Shown one piece after another: positions 1 to 8,424 of a stretch of DNA of 18,617 bases; position 1 is the first letter of the stretch, and every line of letters begins with the position of its first letter. Origin of the DNA: DASYML01 sp036009045 (GTDB lineage Bacteria > Acidobacteriota > Blastocatellia > Pyrinomonadales > Pyrinomonadaceae). The notes beneath the pieces are model-generated. The model did no database searches. It was not told where the DNA came from and worked only from the letters and a program-made list of their open reading frames with translations. The DNA lies in contig DASYML010000136.1 of NCBI GenBank assembly GCA_036009045.1, forward strand, positions 1 to 18,617. Reading direction: 5' to 3'. The position numbers and the translations under genes are program-made.

Positions 1-1285
1 ACCCCTTTGGCCCAAGCAGCCAGAGGGTTTCTTCCGCGACTTCGCCCGCGACGTACTTGTAATCCGCGCGCTCGAAGAGGGCCGCGCCGGTCGAAAGCGA
101 GGCGCGGAAATCGTTGGCCGCGCGCTCGTCAATCATCAAGAGCCTGCCGCCATCGTCGTCGCCATAAAAGGGCGTCGTCCCGTCCGGCCTCTCTATGTAC
201 ATCAAGTGGTCCAGGAGCGCAGTCAATTTTTCTTTGAGCTTATCCGCGACCGCTTCGCCGTTGAGACGCGAAAGGATGAGGAGGTGCGTGTAGAAATCCG
301 TCGTGTAGCGGTGATAGTAGCTCGACTGCTCGAAATAAACGCCGTCCGCCCTGACGTGGCGCGCGAGTTCTCCGAGCAGAATATCCCGTCCGAGTGACTT
401 CCACGCGGCGGCGCGGCGAAACTCCGGCAATAATTGGCCCAGGTAAAAAAGACCGAGCGCCTCGCCCGTCAAATGCGTGTTCGGGCTGAAATAGGTGGAG
501 AGATATGTTTCCAGATGCCTCGCGTGCAGATAGAGCGATTTCAAGAGACGCATCATCACCGGCGGCGTCAGCGACGGCGAGTCCTTGAAGAAGTGCCAGG
601 CCCAGAGCCAGTTGATGACGCGAAAAGAGAGTTCCAGACTACTGGCCCAATTAATTCCTATCTTCGGCGGGTTCTCGTCCATCCACCCCGTCAGGAGCGC
701 AACGAAGGTTTGCGCGTAAAGTTCGTCGCGCGTGTACCAGTAAGCCTTGCCCAGCGTGGCGAAGTATTGATGACGATTCAATTCCCAGATAATCTTTTTA
801 TCGCCCGCGACCAACGCATCCAGATAATCGATCCGGCTCCAATGCAGGCGCGGCGTTTTCTTGCCCGCGACAGGTTCCAGATGCCAGTCCACAGGCATGC
901 CGAAGCGGAGGTCTCGCAGGCCCAGCAGGTCGAAGCGTCCTTCCATGATGCGCCCTGCGCGTTCGATGGTGCGCTCTTCGGCGCGCGCGCCGAAGCGTCG
1001 CCGCAACTCACAGAGCGTCTCTTCCCTGTCCGCGAAGCCCGCGAAGAAACTTGGCCCTGTGCGCGCGCGAAAATGTTCTTGCAGACTTTCGGCGGAAAGC
1101 TTTGATTGGCCCACGCGCGTCTCGTCCAGTAATTTGCAAAAGGCTTCGTCCGACGGAACACGCGCCAGGGCCGAGAGACCATGCCTCTCAGCCTGCGCCT
1201 TGAGCGCCTGCGTCCCGCGCGTGCGCAGTTCGTCCAGGCTTCGTCCCTTCAGCTTCCTCAATTTTTTGAGACCATCAACTCTCAA
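1..1285 (-). CDS. Heparinase II/III-family polysaccharide lyase, partial (3' end outside window)
   Basis: The frame is open for 428 codons and runs off the left edge. The visible part matches the alpha-helical toroid domain of the heparinase II/III-alginate lyase group. Telling patches are NWASSLELSFRVINWLW (from about residue 212), NTHLTGEALGLFYLG (from 269) and FEQSSYYHRYTTDFY (from 318), which carry the conserved Asn, His and Tyr-His residues of this fold. Full-length members are usually 600-700 residues, so the C-terminal beta-sandwich should lie beyond the edge. The family cleaves uronic-acid-containing glycans by beta-elimination; here it may trim or recycle the polymer made by the cluster. 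It is the most downstream visible gene, 55 nt after the preceding GT4 gene. An in-frame TGA lies six codons upstream of the chosen start and no ATG or GTG is available before the conserved region. I therefore chose TTG at 1285 (MRVDGLKKLRKLKG); TTG at 1261 is the alternative. No convincing signal peptide is seen at either start. Confidence 0.85.
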   Translation of the reverse strand, partial: MRVDGLKKLRKLKGRSLDELRTRGTQALKAQAERHGLSALARVPSDEAFCKLLDETRVGQSKLSAESLQEHFRARTGPSFFAGFADREETLCELRRRFGARAEERTIERAGRIMEGRFDLLGLRDLRFGMPVDWHLEPVAGKKTPRLHWSRIDYLDALVAGDKKIIWELNRHQYFATLGKAYWYTRDELYAQTFVALLTGWMDENPPKIGINWASSLELSFRVINWLWAWHFFKDSPSLTPPVMMRLLKSLYLHARHLETYLSTYFSPNTHLTGEALGLFYLGQLLPEFRRAAAWKSLGRDILLGELARHVRADGVYFEQSSYYHRYTTDFYTHLLILSRLNGEAVADKLKEKLTALLDHLMYIERPDGTTPFYGDDDGGRLLMIDERAANDFRASLSTGAALFERADYKYVAGEVAEETLWLLGPKG

Positions 1286-1340
1286 GATATTCTCACAGAA
1301 TCAAGACTTCAGCACGCTCACTTTCTGACGCGTCGCTATC

Positions 1341-2579
1341 TCAACCGACCGCGATCTTCTCCTTACCATCGGCCTTCTGTTCCGTCTCCGATGTCAGTGG
1401 CTGACGCTCAACATACGGTCTCCGCGCCACTTCAAGGTAAAGCTTGAGCCACTCGTCGCGGACTCTGGCCCAACTGTATTTAGAGCACTCCGCGTGCGCC
1501 CGCGAGACAAGCCCTTGAGCCAGCCTCTCATCTTCCAGCAAGCGAACGGCGCACGCCGCCATCGCCTCATGATCTCCTCGCTGGACCAGTAATCCCGTCT
1601 CGCCGTCCGTCACGATATAAGGGATGCCGCCCGCATCCGTCGTCACCACAGGCAGCCCCGACGCGAAGGACTCGATGATGGAACCCGGCATGTTGTCTGT
1701 GTCAGGACTGTTCAGGTAAATGTCCGCCGCATCATACAACTCGTGCATCACAGCGGGAGCGACGCGCCCCACAAACTCCGTCCGGCGCAGGTCCAATTCC
1801 TGGGCCAATTTTTCGAGTTCCGCGCGCTGGCTGCCATCGCCCGCCAACTTCAAACGGGCTTCGGGGTAACGTCTCTGGATGAGTGCGAAGGCGCGCAAAG
1901 TACAGCCGATATTATAGAGCGGCTCGAAATTCCGGTTCGAGAAAAAGATGGGCCGCAAGGGCTTGCGCTCACGAAAACAAAAGCGCCGCGTGTCCACGAA
2001 GTTGAAGATGGAACGCGCGCGAAGATTAAAGCGCGCGAAGACATCCACCAGATAGCCCGAAGGGACGACCGTTTCATCAACCAGCTTGATGAGCGGAATC
2101 GCCGTCCGCCGCCAGCGATTGAGATGGTCCTGAGCCTCGCCGCTGCGATAGTTGAGGACGGTTTTTTTGCCGTAGAGTTTAGCGACCAGAATGGCCGGAG
2201 CGGGCGCGAGCAGAAACGAGAAATAAGAGGCAGAGAAGATATGTATCACGTCATACTTGCGAACGCGCGCGAGAAGACTGGTCCAGTAAAGCAGCGAGGT
2301 GACAATCGTGCGGACGTACTTAATCGCCTGCAACTTTCCGAGCGGCCCCGGCAGGCGAGGATTGATGGGCAGGAAAGAGACTTGCAGTGACGGCTCTTCC
2401 TTCAGGCGCGAGAGAAGACGCGCGGCCTGCACGGCTTGCCCGCCGAGTATCTCAAGCCCCGGAGCCACGATGAGAACGCGAATCGGTCGCGTCGTCTCAT
2501 CATCGCGCACGGGAAATTCGAACGCCGCGTCCTGCCGCGTCTCCGGTTGATTCTCTCTTTGTGGAGTTTGAAAGCTCAA
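1341..2579 (-). CDS. GT4-family glycosyltransferase
   Basis: This is a 412-residue GT-B enzyme that should transfer a sugar from a nucleotide donor to a growing glycan at the cytoplasmic membrane face. The N-terminal Rossmann half starts near residue 34 (RVLIVAPGLEILGGQAVQ, with the GG acceptor-site loop). The C-terminal donor half includes KLAGDGS (244-250), EFVGRV, and DNMPGSIIESFASGLPVV (from 295). The usual E-x7-E signature reads Asp295-x7-Glu303, so the first Glu is replaced by Asp. The TTG start at 2579 lies 18 nt after the preceding methyltransferase stop. The first ~30 residues are hydrophilic and not conserved, so GTG at codon 24 (VRDDETTRPIRVLIV) is a possible later start. Donor and acceptor cannot be read from the sequence. 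Confidence 0.88.
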   Translation of the reverse strand: MSFQTPQRENQPETRQDAAFEFPVRDDETTRPIRVLIVAPGLEILGGQAVQAARLLSRLKEEPSLQVSFLPINPRLPGPLGKLQAIKYVRTIVTSLLYWTSLLARVRKYDVIHIFSASYFSFLLAPAPAILVAKLYGKKTVLNYRSGEAQDHLNRWRRTAIPLIKLVDETVVPSGYLVDVFARFNLRARSIFNFVDTRRFCFRERKPLRPIFFSNRNFEPLYNIGCTLRAFALIQRRYPEARLKLAGDGSQRAELEKLAQELDLRRTEFVGRVAPAVMHELYDAADIYLNSPDTDNMPGSIIESFASGLPVVTTDAGGIPYIVTDGETGLLVQRGDHEAMAACAVRLLEDERLAQGLVSRAHAECSKYSWARVRDEWLKLYLEVARRPYVERQPLTSETEQKADGKEKIAVG

Positions 2580-2597
2580 TGCTTGCGCTCTTGATTA

Positions 2598-3440
2598 CTA
2601 CCGAGTTTTTTCAAAGACGAACTCGTTACAGCCCAGTTTGAAATCGAGTTCGCTGCATTTAAGTCTGGCGAGGGTAAAGCCGCGCGCCCTGTAGAAGTCG
2701 AAAATCTCTTCCGGCGTCGCCACTTCGTAAGGGTAGCCGCCGATCCAATCAAGGTGGTCGTGCCAGCGGCTCATGCCTCTATTCTCCTCATATCTGGTCC
2801 AGGAACGTATGAACTTGCCCGGCGTGAATTGCAATAACGAGCGCGTGAAGGCTTTGGTCTGGCCCACGCTGACGATGCCGAGCGCGAAGGGCAGCTTTAA
2901 TGAACGAGGCAGTCCGTTATAAATCCTCTTGATTCTTCTCCAACGTACAGACTGGCGACCCGTGTCGTTATAGATGGCGATGAACAGCTTGCCTCCATCC
3001 GCGACGGGCAGCAAGACATTCTCCAGCGCGCGCCACATCTCGCCCGTGTGATGCAGCACGCCCCACGAATAAACGACATCGAATTGGCCCAGAGACTTTA
3101 GATAATTCACATCGAGGGCCGAGCCTTCTTCTATCTTCCAATGGTCATCGTCCGTGAAATAGCGTCGCCTCAGTTCAGCCGTGCAGGCCACGGATTTCGG
3201 ATCGTAATCGAAGGAATGGACGGAAGCTCCGAGCCTCCGCGCCGCGAGACTGAACAGCCCGCTGCCGGAACCTATATCAAGAAAGCTACGGCCTCTCAAG
3301 TCCTCGATAGACAGCATCTCCCTGAGCGACCTCTCCGCCTCACGAATGCGCGTCTCATCAAGGACGCCGAGGAACTGGCTCCAATTCTGCCCGAAGTCGA
3401 ACCTCTGCCCACCGGCAATCTCTTCCGCATGTGAACTCAT
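2598..3440 (-). CDS. Class I SAM-dependent methyltransferase
   Basis: The 280-residue protein has SAM-binding motif I FLDIGSGSGLF (53-63), an acidic residue at the end of strand 2 (FDYD, 77-80) and the post-I motif DVVYSWGVLHHTG (121-133), typical of UbiG/Methyltransf_11-type enzymes. The C-terminal half (HDHLDWIGGYPYE, then ATPEEIFDFYRARGF) probably builds the acceptor pocket. Enzymes of this type in polysaccharide loci usually O-methylate a sugar or cap a chain end; the substrate here is not known. The ATG at 3440 follows the upstream GT4 stop by only 3 nt, implying coupled translation. It is one of three methyltransferases in the cluster, and they are clearly different sequences rather than recent duplicates. 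Confidence 0.88.
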   Translation of the reverse strand: MSSHAEEIAGGQRFDFGQNWSQFLGVLDETRIREAERSLREMLSIEDLRGRSFLDIGSGSGLFSLAARRLGASVHSFDYDPKSVACTAELRRRYFTDDDHWKIEEGSALDVNYLKSLGQFDVVYSWGVLHHTGEMWRALENVLLPVADGGKLFIAIYNDTGRQSVRWRRIKRIYNGLPRSLKLPFALGIVSVGQTKAFTRSLLQFTPGKFIRSWTRYEENRGMSRWHDHLDWIGGYPYEVATPEEIFDFYRARGFTLARLKCSELDFKLGCNEFVFEKTR

Positions 3441-3443
3441 TTC

Positions 3444-4679
3444 TTAAGACCCCGCATCATCATTCATCACACTAAATTCCAACTCGCTCTCAGCCTGTTC
3501 ACGACGCACGCCGACGCCCTCCTGCATCCCTTGCATGGTCGGCCCCGCGAGCAGGCGATCATAAAGACTCTCTGTGTTTTCAAGCTGCGCGCGGCTCGAA
3601 AATTTTTGTTCCAGAACATGCCGAGCACGCAAGCCCATCTCGCGCGCCCTGGCCGGGTCGCGCAACAGCGAGACGATGCGCGCGGCCATCGCCGAATCAT
3701 CGCCAGACGCCACCAGATAACCCGTCTCGCCGTCCGAGACGGCCTCGCTCGCGCCGCCCACATTCGTCACGACGACGGGACGCGCCGCGCCCATGTATTC
3801 CAGAATCGCATTCGAGAAGCCCTCGGATTTTGAACTCAGCGCGCACACTTCCGAGACCGTGAGAAGCTGCGCGAGATGCTCGCAGCGGCCTATCAGAAAA
3901 ACATCGTCGCGCAAACCAAGCTGAGCCGCCAGCGCGCGCACAGGCTCTACCAGTTCGCCTTCTCCTGCGAGCACGAAGGCCGCCTCCGGCACTTCATCAC
4001 GCACACGCCGCGCCGCGCGCAGAAACATTTGATGGTCCTTCACGTCGCTCCGCAGGTTAGCCACGAGGGTCACGAAGCGGCGGCCCGCGCGCGGCAGGCC
4101 CAACCGGGCGAGCGCTTCATCGCGGCTGAAATCGGGCGGCGTCTCGACGCGCGCCAAATCCAGCCCGTTGTAAATGACCGCGATCTTCTTCGCGGGGACG
4201 CCGTCAGCGACGAGAATTTTTTTGACTCTCAAAGAGTTGGCGTGGACGACATGCGCCAGTTGAAAGGCGCGACGCTGTAAGAATCTTTGCGCGCCCGTGC
4301 GAGCCTCGCCGGTCTCTCCCCAGAAGGCTATGCGTGCGGGGACGCCCGCGCGGGCGGCTCCGATGATGCCGAAGACGTTCATGTAAAAGTCCTGCGAATG
4401 AGCGATGTGTATGGCGCGCTCTTTGACAAAGCCTGAGAAGCGGCGAAGCTGGACCAGCATATTCCGATCATAAAAACTGGTCAGCGGGAATTCTGGAATC
4501 TCTCCCAGGCCCAGCCGCGACGCTTCATCCAGCAAGACTCCGCGACGATGCAGACACGCCATGTGAACATCATATCGGCCATGCTCCAATAGAAGACGCG
4601 CGAGCAGCACGGCCTGGCTCTCAGCGCCGCCCATCTCAAAGCTGCCGACCATAATCAGAATGTTACGCTTCGCCGTCAT
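3444..4679 (-). CDS. GT4-family glycosyltransferase
   Basis: This 411-residue GT-B glycosyltransferase has the N-terminal signature ILIMVGSFEMGGAES (7-21), a linker motif VIYNGLD (168-174), the donor-binding segment AAFVLAGEGE (from 233), and an intact E-x7-E motif Glu286-x7-Glu294 (SEGFSNAILEYMG). It should add one sugar to a lipid-linked glycan on the inner membrane. The frame is open 11 codons further upstream, into the end of the AsnB-type gene. The ATG at 4679 is preferred because AAGGA lies 4 nt before it and homologous proteins begin right at the first beta strand. This start leaves 1 nt between it and the upstream stop. The C-terminal ~30 residues (after LLAGPTMQG) are acidic and look like a dispensable tail. 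Confidence 0.9.
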   Translation of the reverse strand: MTAKRNILIMVGSFEMGGAESQAVLLARLLLEHGRYDVHMACLHRRGVLLDEASRLGLGEIPEFPLTSFYDRNMLVQLRRFSGFVKERAIHIAHSQDFYMNVFGIIGAARAGVPARIAFWGETGEARTGAQRFLQRRAFQLAHVVHANSLRVKKILVADGVPAKKIAVIYNGLDLARVETPPDFSRDEALARLGLPRAGRRFVTLVANLRSDVKDHQMFLRAARRVRDEVPEAAFVLAGEGELVEPVRALAAQLGLRDDVFLIGRCEHLAQLLTVSEVCALSSKSEGFSNAILEYMGAARPVVVTNVGGASEAVSDGETGYLVASGDDSAMAARIVSLLRDPARAREMGLRARHVLEQKFSSRAQLENTESLYDRLLAGPTMQGMQEGVGVRREQAESELEFSVMNDDAGS

Positions 4680-4680
4680 C

Positions 4681-6606
4681 TCATCCTTCGGCCACGGAAC
4701 TGGCCCACTCAAGGCTCAAGCTTCTTCCATCCGTGACGTGCGCGGGTGTGCGCCTCTCATACCGTTCATGTCTGAGCCATGATTCCAGCACGAAGATGTA
4801 CCACAGTTGATTCGGAGACCAACCCGCGCGCGCGGCTTTCTCCAATTGGTCCAGGACAGGACGGGCGCGAATCCATCCCTCCTGCTCTAAAACAGATTCG
4901 CGCAGCATCTCTTCGACGGATGCGCGCCACTGTCCCGCAATCCAGCGCTGCACGGGTATCCCGAAACCGCGTTTGCGACCGCGCGCCACACGCTCGCCTA
5001 TTTTACGGCGGGCCAACTCGCGCAAAATCGCTTTCAGTTGACCGCGACGCAGGCGCAGTTCAAAGGGCAGCGCGGCGGCAAACTCCCAGAGGGATTGATC
5101 CAGGAATGGCGAGCGCGCCTCAAGCGCATAATGCATCGTCGCGCCGTCCACCTTGGTCAGATATTCGCCGGTGAATCGCGTCCGGCGGTCATACTCCAAA
5201 AACTCCGACAGCACATGCTGGCCCGAATTTCTGGACCAGAGTATGGAGCGGCTGGCGACCCTTGCGGATTCAAGCCGCGCGCCGAGCAATCCATGCTGCT
5301 GGTAGACGGGCAGCCCATCATGCGCGCACGCCACCGCGCCGAGTCCACCCGTGCTGTAATCCATGAAGGAAGCGGCACGCTTGAGCAAACCCCGGCGCGG
5401 AAAACCTTCGCGGCAGCTTGACCATAAACGCGCGGCTGGTCCGGGAATGGCACGCGCGAATTTTTCGGCCATCCGCAGATGACGATGCTCAGGATAGCCT
5501 AGAAAGACATCGTCCCCGCCGTCTCCCGTCAGCAGCACGGTGGCCTCGGATGCGACGGCGCGCGAGACCCTCAACATGCCGAGCGCGGAGGCGCAGGCGA
5601 AAGGCTCCGCGTATGCCGTGACCAGTTCGCGGATGTCCGGCGGCTCCGACGCGTTCAACTCCAACACTTGATGATTAATGCCAAGCTGCGCGGCGGTCGC
5701 CTTCGCATCCGTCGTCTCGTCCCAGGGGTCGCCGGGCGTCCCTATGGTGTAGGCCGTGACATCGCCGCCGAGTTGCGCGATGGCCCAGCAGACGAGGCTC
5801 GAATCAACTCCGCCGCTCAAGAGCGCGCCGACTGGAACATCCGCCTGAAGGCGCATCTCGACGGCCTTGAGAAACAGCCGCTCTGTCTCTTCGACGGCCT
5901 CTTCAAAGGTGTGCGCCGAAGTGTTGGAGACTGCGGGCGGTCGCCAGTACTCGCGGCTCTCAACCGAATTATTGGACCACTCGACGATTGTCGCGGCGGG
6001 AACTTTCATCGCCCCGCGATAGATTGAGCGAGCATCCGTGACAAACCCGAACTCCAGATATTCCGCGATGGCTTGATCGTCAATCTCTTCAACGAAGCCG
6101 CCCTCGCGCAGAGCGCGCACGGTCGAAGCGAAGGCGAGACGACCGTCTCTCAACGCGTAGACGAGCGGCTTGACTCCGAGCCTGTCCCGGACCAGAAATA
6201 ATTTTTGCGCGCGGTCATCCCAGAGACCGAAGGCGAACATGCCTTTGATTTTCTGGACCAATTCATCAATGCCCCATTCCCTGTAACCGTGTATGAGAAC
6301 TTCCGTGTCCGTCCCGCTCTTGAATTGATAGCCCCTGGCAGAGAGGTCCGCGCGTAGTTCCGTGAAATTATAGACGGCCCCGTTGAAGACCACCCCGATG
6401 CTTCTATCGGGCGACAACATGGGCTGGCTTCCGGCTTCGCTGAGGTCGAAGATGGCGAGGCGACGATGGCCTAGGACAGCGTTGGGCCAGGCTTCCAGGC
6501 CCTCGCCGTCAGGCCCTCTGCGCGCGAGTTCGCAGACCATCAGGGAGACGGCCTGCGCCGCGCGTCTCAAGTCAATTTTTCCGGCCAGCCCTGCGATACC
6601 ACACAT
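4681..6606 (-). CDS. asnB: Asparagine synthase-type glutamine amidotransferase
   Basis: The 641-residue protein has both AsnB domains. The N-terminal class II glutaminase has nucleophile Cys2 (MCGIAGLAG), GHRRLAIFDLS (47-56), the oxyanion-hole NG (75-76) and SGTDTEV (97-103). The C-terminal synthetase has the PP-loop SGGVDSS (264-270) that binds ATP. The family activates a carboxylate with ATP and amidates it with ammonia from glutamine. In polysaccharide loci such enzymes (for example Francisella WbtH) are proposed to turn sugar uronic acids into uronamides. That role fits here better than free asparagine synthesis, because the gene sits between glycosyltransferase and methyltransferase genes. 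Similar amidotransferases also occur in exosortase-linked exopolysaccharide loci, but no exosortase is visible here. GAGG lies 11 nt before the ATG. Length is normal and key residues are intact. Confidence 0.92.
   Translation of the reverse strand: MCGIAGLAGKIDLRRAAQAVSLMVCELARRGPDGEGLEAWPNAVLGHRRLAIFDLSEAGSQPMLSPDRSIGVVFNGAVYNFTELRADLSARGYQFKSGTDTEVLIHGYREWGIDELVQKIKGMFAFGLWDDRAQKLFLVRDRLGVKPLVYALRDGRLAFASTVRALREGGFVEEIDDQAIAEYLEFGFVTDARSIYRGAMKVPAATIVEWSNNSVESREYWRPPAVSNTSAHTFEEAVEETERLFLKAVEMRLQADVPVGALLSGGVDSSLVCWAIAQLGGDVTAYTIGTPGDPWDETTDAKATAAQLGINHQVLELNASEPPDIRELVTAYAEPFACASALGMLRVSRAVASEATVLLTGDGGDDVFLGYPEHRHLRMAEKFARAIPGPAARLWSSCREGFPRRGLLKRAASFMDYSTGGLGAVACAHDGLPVYQQHGLLGARLESARVASRSILWSRNSGQHVLSEFLEYDRRTRFTGEYLTKVDGATMHYALEARSPFLDQSLWEFAAALPFELRLRRGQLKAILRELARRKIGERVARGRKRGFGIPVQRWIAGQWRASVEEMLRESVLEQEGWIRARPVLDQLEKAARAGWSPNQLWYIFVLESWLRHERYERRTPAHVTDGRSLSLEWASSVAEG
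4684..4688 (-). promoter_or_regulatory. Ribosome binding site deciding the GT4 start at 4679
   Basis: On the minus strand the sequence reads AAGGA-TGAG-ATG. The Shine-Dalgarno-like AAGGA overlaps the last codons of the upstream amidotransferase gene and supports the ATG at 4679 over the longer open frame. The stop of one gene and start of the next are 1 nt apart, which favours translational coupling. Confidence 0.6.
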
Positions 6607-6661
6607 CGAACGTTTTACCTCAACAGAAAAAGATACGCATGAGAGAAAGAGTTAGCGGCGA

Positions 6662-7441
6662 CTATTTGAGACAGATAAAGATGGTCGCCGGGACGAAGGT
6701 CAGGACCAGATGCTTGAGAGGTTTCGATCTCTTCATCGAACTGAAGACGGCCTTCTTCAAAGGACCGCCCGACTGTATTCCTTCCGCTTCTTTAAAATCA
6801 ACGAGGTCCAAAACCTGTTTAAATCCCACGTCATTGAAGAACCTGCGAAGCTGCGGGTAAGTGAATTGATGAAAGTCTATTCCGAGCTTCATGATGTCTT
6901 CGCCCTGCCGCGCTTTGCGGAGGCGAAAGCGCCAGCTATCGGGCATCCAACCATAAAGCGGAAAATCATATTCGCCGGAGGTGAAGCTGAATTTGTTGGT
7001 GCTGTCAAAGTAGAAGAGTCCGCCCGGCTTTAACGCGTCGTAAATTTTCTTGACGCCTCGCTGCCAGTCCTCTACGTGCTCGAAGACTGAAGCGGCGACG
7101 ATGACATCGTAAGCAGAGTCGCCGATTTCGGTCTCCTCTATATTGCCGACTTCGAGATCGAGTTCGGCGTCGTACCTGCGCCCGACCTCCAAAGCGAACT
7201 CCTTCAGTTGCGGGCTAATCTCAAGGCCGCGAATATTCAAACCCTGCTGGCGACAGTAGATTTGAAACCATCCGCTGCCGACGCCTATCTCAAGCAGGCG
7301 CGAGCGCGCGTCAATCTCTTTATACTTTCTGATGTTTCTGAGGATGGTTTCAATCGTCGGTTTCTGGTCCTCAAAATCAACCTGCGCGTGGCTCTCTATG
7401 TACCTCGCGACATCCGAAAGTTGTTCATAGTGAATGTGCAT
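6662..7441 (-). CDS. Class I SAM-dependent methyltransferase
   Basis: The 259-residue protein has motif I LLEIGVGSGWF (49-59), strand-2 acidic residue GLEIS (72-76) and the post-I motif YDVIVAASVFEHVEDW (from 111), the Methyltransf_11/UbiE-like pattern. The C-terminal part (FPLYGWMPDSWRFRLRKA, then HQFTYPQLRRFFNDVGF) is typical of sugar- or lipid-directed enzymes in glycan loci, but the acceptor is not identifiable. A good ribosome site, AGGAG, lies 8 nt before the ATG. This gene is the first after the inverted-repeat element at 7,497-7,624, so that element sits in its leader. If the element stops some transcripts, everything from here to the heparinase gene would be expressed less. The gap to the next gene (AsnB type) is 55 nt. 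Confidence 0.87.
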   Translation of the reverse strand: MHIHYEQLSDVARYIESHAQVDFEDQKPTIETILRNIRKYKEIDARSRLLEIGVGSGWFQIYCRQQGLNIRGLEISPQLKEFALEVGRRYDAELDLEVGNIEETEIGDSAYDVIVAASVFEHVEDWQRGVKKIYDALKPGGLFYFDSTNKFSFTSGEYDFPLYGWMPDSWRFRLRKARQGEDIMKLGIDFHQFTYPQLRRFFNDVGFKQVLDLVDFKEAEGIQSGGPLKKAVFSSMKRSKPLKHLVLTFVPATIFICLK

Positions 7442-7496
7442 CTAAAATCTCCTGAGACCTTTCAATCAGTAGTGGCTCAATGTGATCTTGAATGTT

Positions 7497-7624
7497 AGGG
7501 ATAATGAGATTCACCACCGCAGACACAGAGCGCACAGAGTTATCACAGAGAAAGGCATTCAACTCTCTGTGCTGACTCTGTGTTCTCTGTGTCTGCGGTG
7601 GTGAGCGCTTCTTTCATAATCCCT
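7497..7624. repeat. MITE-like inverted-repeat element in the gap between two methyltransferase genes
   Basis: A perfect 20-bp inverted repeat pairs TCACCACCGCAGACACAGAG (7511-7530) with its reverse complement at 7585-7604. Inside it a less perfect extension continues on both arms, built from spaced copies of CACAGAG (to about 7550 and from about 7565). Outside it AGGGATAATGA (7497-7507) matches the reverse complement of TCATAATCCCT (7614-7624) at 10 of 11 positions. As RNA the whole ~128 bp would fold into one long hairpin. It has no coding potential. The CCGCAGA(C/G)ACAGAG-type sequence resembles intergenic repeats that I recall as dispersed in many bacterial genomes. That resemblance is from memory and was not checked. 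The element could be a non-autonomous mobile element, and could also act as an attenuator or mRNA stabiliser inside the operon. Confidence 0.8.
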
Positions 7625-7649
7625 CAATACCAAACGAACGCATCGCTTT

Positions 7650-8414
7650 TCAGTCTCCCTTTTGACCCTTCTGATAAACGGCGATGATGAACGGCGAGAA
7701 CCAGGGGTTGACGCCTTCGGGGAGCGACTTGCTCAAGCGTTCGAGCAGGCGTGTCGTCCGCCACATCAATCGCATGTTGAGCCAGGAAAGCTGATGATTA
7801 CCGCCGACCCAGAAATCATACTGCCCGCCCGCGTAGCGCGCTTCGATGAGCCGCGCGTTATTTCTCCTCGCGGTCTCTTTGAGAAAACGCAGGTTCATAC
7901 ATTTCGTGTTATGCAGCCGCAGATTCTCACGATCAAAAAGCCAGTGCAGGACCTTCTGCCCGCGCGCGAAATTCGGGACCGTGATGACGACGAAGCCGCC
8001 CGGACGCGCCAGTTTGAAATGCCTGTCAACGACCTCTCGCGGGTCCGCGAAATGTTCTATGAAACCGAACGAAGCGACGATGTCATACTGTCTTTCTGAT
8101 TCCCACTGCAAAAAATCCTCCCTGTGTATCTCGCCGACGTTGGCCCCTTTCGAGCGGATGCGGTCTTCTATCTCGCGCGGGTCCGCCGCGTAATCAATCC
8201 CGTTCGCCACGTAGCCCAGCCGCGCGCAAAACTCTGCGCTGATGCCGCCCGGCGCGCAACCTATCTCGAAGAAGTCCAGACCCTGAACACGCGGGAGATG
8301 TTTCGCCACGTCGTCGAATAACTCGAAGCCGTCTTTAGTCCCGGACTCCTCCCAGGTTGATTGCCAGTAAGTTTGCGAAGTTAAGTTCATTAATTCTTTC
8401 AAACCCTCTCTCAT
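7650..8414 (-). CDS. Class I SAM-dependent methyltransferase
   Basis: The 254-residue protein has motif I FFEIGCAPGG (48-57), GIDYA at strand 2 (72-76) and the post-I motif YDIVASFGFIEHFAD, followed by RPGGFVVITVPN, all standard for class I methyltransferases of the Methyltransf_23 type. The GCAPGG form of motif I (Cys-Ala-Pro) differs from the GSGSG and GVGSG forms of the other two methyltransferases here, so the three probably act on different groups. The ATG at 8414 starts 10 nt after the upstream GT4 stop, but its upstream sequence has no ribosome site. ATG at 8390 (MNLTSQTYWQ), preceded by GAAAGA, is a serious alternative that gives 246 residues. A TGGNCCA heptamer occupies the short gap. 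Confidence 0.86.
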   Translation of the reverse strand: MREGLKELMNLTSQTYWQSTWEESGTKDGFELFDDVAKHLPRVQGLDFFEIGCAPGGISAEFCARLGYVANGIDYAADPREIEDRIRSKGANVGEIHREDFLQWESERQYDIVASFGFIEHFADPREVVDRHFKLARPGGFVVITVPNFARGQKVLHWLFDRENLRLHNTKCMNLRFLKETARRNNARLIEARYAGGQYDFWVGGNHQLSWLNMRLMWRTTRLLERLSKSLPEGVNPWFSPFIIAVYQKGQKGD

Positions 8415-8424
8415 TATTGGCCCA

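Noticed and set aside
434..1328. Plus- and minus-strand frames overlapping the left end
   Set aside because: They overlap the heparinase-family frame, which carries clear family motifs. Their products are Arg-rich with no recognisable fold.
7511..7604. CRISPR-like repeat because of recurrent CACAGAG units
   Set aside because: The units are short, irregularly spaced and arranged as two inverted arms. There are no spacers of constant length and no cas genes nearby.
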